Shown: positions 36,262 to 36,719 of the stretch, piece after piece | Position numbering within the stretch: position 1 is the first letter of the stretch | Layout: every line of letters begins with the position of its first letter | Source: Bordetella parapertussis | Lineage (GTDB): Bacteria > Acidobacteriota > Terriglobia > Bryobacterales > Bryobacteraceae | Assembly (NCBI GenBank): GCA_943328975.2 | Contig: CALQCC020000042.1 | Span: 1-36,719, forward strand | Reading direction: 5' to 3' | DNA length: 36,719 nt | Translations under genes and position numbers: made by a program | The notes under the pieces: generated by a model | The model's input: the letters and a program-made list of their open reading frames with translations, nothing else | The model's database searches: none | What the model was told of the DNA's origin: nothing

Positions 36262-36621
36262 ATGGGCGTTCGTGTTGCAGTATTGACGGCGATTGCCGCG
36301 GTGTTGAACGTCCATGCCCAGGGTCCCCCGCCTCCGCTGTTCAGCCATTCGTATGTGGAAGCGCTCAACGGCACTCTCGACCTGGAACCGATCGACGTCG
36401 CGCGACTCGAACAATCGCTGGCTTCAAATCCCGACGATTTCGCTGCTCGGCTCAGACTCATGGCGTATCAGCGGCGGTCGGATCGCGCCGGGGTTCAGGA
36501 AGACCGCACGAAGGTCATCCGCCACACGCTGTGGCTAATCGAGCATCATCCGGATTCTGAAATTCTGCACCTCCGGCCACTGGCCATACGGTCGTGCACA
36601 AAGTCAATCGACCATTGCTGA
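36262..36621 (+). CDS. Exported protein fragment at the right edge, possibly frameshifted
   Basis: The frame encodes 119 residues from ATG at 36262: a signal peptide (VAVLTAIAAVLNVHAQ), then a helical part with LEPIDVARLEQSLASNPDDFAARLRLMAYQ, TPR-like in character, and a His/Trp-rich end HTLWLIEHHPDSEILHL. It stops at 36619-36621. After 36585 the other two plus-strand frames stay open to the window edge and look more protein-like: one reads STIADWVAWARSLVARSAPN, another LAALAFYAQSSGAIHTE. This suggests the original gene continued beyond the stop and has one or two frameshifts, or that the sequence has errors. The gene follows the YciI-like gene by 21 bases. Confidence 0.5.
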   Translation: MGVRVAVLTAIAAVLNVHAQGPPPPLFSHSYVEALNGTLDLEPIDVARLEQSLASNPDDFAARLRLMAYQRRSDRAGVQEDRTKVIRHTLWLIEHHPDSEILHLRPLAIRSCTKSIDHC

Positions 36622-36719
36622 TTGGGTCGCGTGGGCACGAAGCCTGGTTGCCCGAAGCGCACCAAACGCTTGCGGCGCTTGCGTTTTACGCTCAGTCCAG
36701 CGGCGCGATACACACGGAA

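Overview
The window reads as chromosomal DNA of a GC-rich soil-type Acidobacteriota, most likely order Bryobacterales (Solibacter-like). The clearest marker is the secreted protein at 934-2790, whose C-terminal third matches the Solibacter-type TIGR03437 domain. DUF6152-type and other acidobacterial secreted proteins on the right side, and short dispersed palindromic repeats, fit the same group. Nothing points to a phage, integrative element, insertion sequence or CRISPR array. This is a core-chromosome stretch with many lineage-specific small genes.

Left part (1-8.8 kb): a tRNA-Phe gene, a secreted cupin, the TIGR03437 protein, then the classic ribosome/membrane-insertion cluster read leftward: rpmH, rnpA, yidD, yidC, jag (khpB) and mnmE. 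In many bacteria this cluster lies near oriC, but dnaA is not next to it here. A secreted protein of unknown function and aat (Leu/Phe-tRNA-protein transferase) follow. Copies of a 34-base repeat lie between jag and mnmE and, as an inverted pair, after aat.

Middle (8.9-18.2 kb): a PLP threonine/serine dehydratase and a D-2-hydroxyacid dehydrogenase; a zinc-ribbon membrane protein; an EamA exporter; a PfkB-type sugar-phosphate kinase followed by a membrane protein; a tightly overlapping four-gene leftward operon (Cys-rich protein, CbiX-type chelatase, ferredoxin-NADP reductase-like flavoprotein, small membrane protein); a 51-residue small gene; a candidate RNA pseudoknot; a SYLF lipid-binding protein; and a methyltransferase carrying a beta-rich C-terminal extension.

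Right part (18.2-36.7 kb): three leftward genes for exported proteins (formamidase-like, NTF2-like, carboxymuconolactone-decarboxylase-like); a small membrane protein coupled to a methylmalonyl-CoA mutase catalytic subunit lacking a B12 domain; a secreted sugar dehydrogenase; trmFO-xerC (a gene pair also adjacent in Firmicutes); glnA; xseA; then a leftward run ybjQ-msrA-SDR-guaB-methyltransferase; secreted acidobacterial proteins; a DoxX-like membrane protein; a YciI/DGPF protein; and a gene at the right edge that may be frameshifted.

Two architectural points recur. Every convergent gene pair abuts or overlaps at its stop codons with no room for an intrinsic terminator. Many same-strand neighbours are translationally coupled through ATGA or similar overlaps. 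I found no clear large novel system. The best candidates for something new are the divergent zinc-ribbon SDR without its catalytic tyrosine, the methyltransferase with a beta-rich tail, the exported three-gene cluster, the 34-base repeat family, and the pseudoknot upstream of the SYLF gene.
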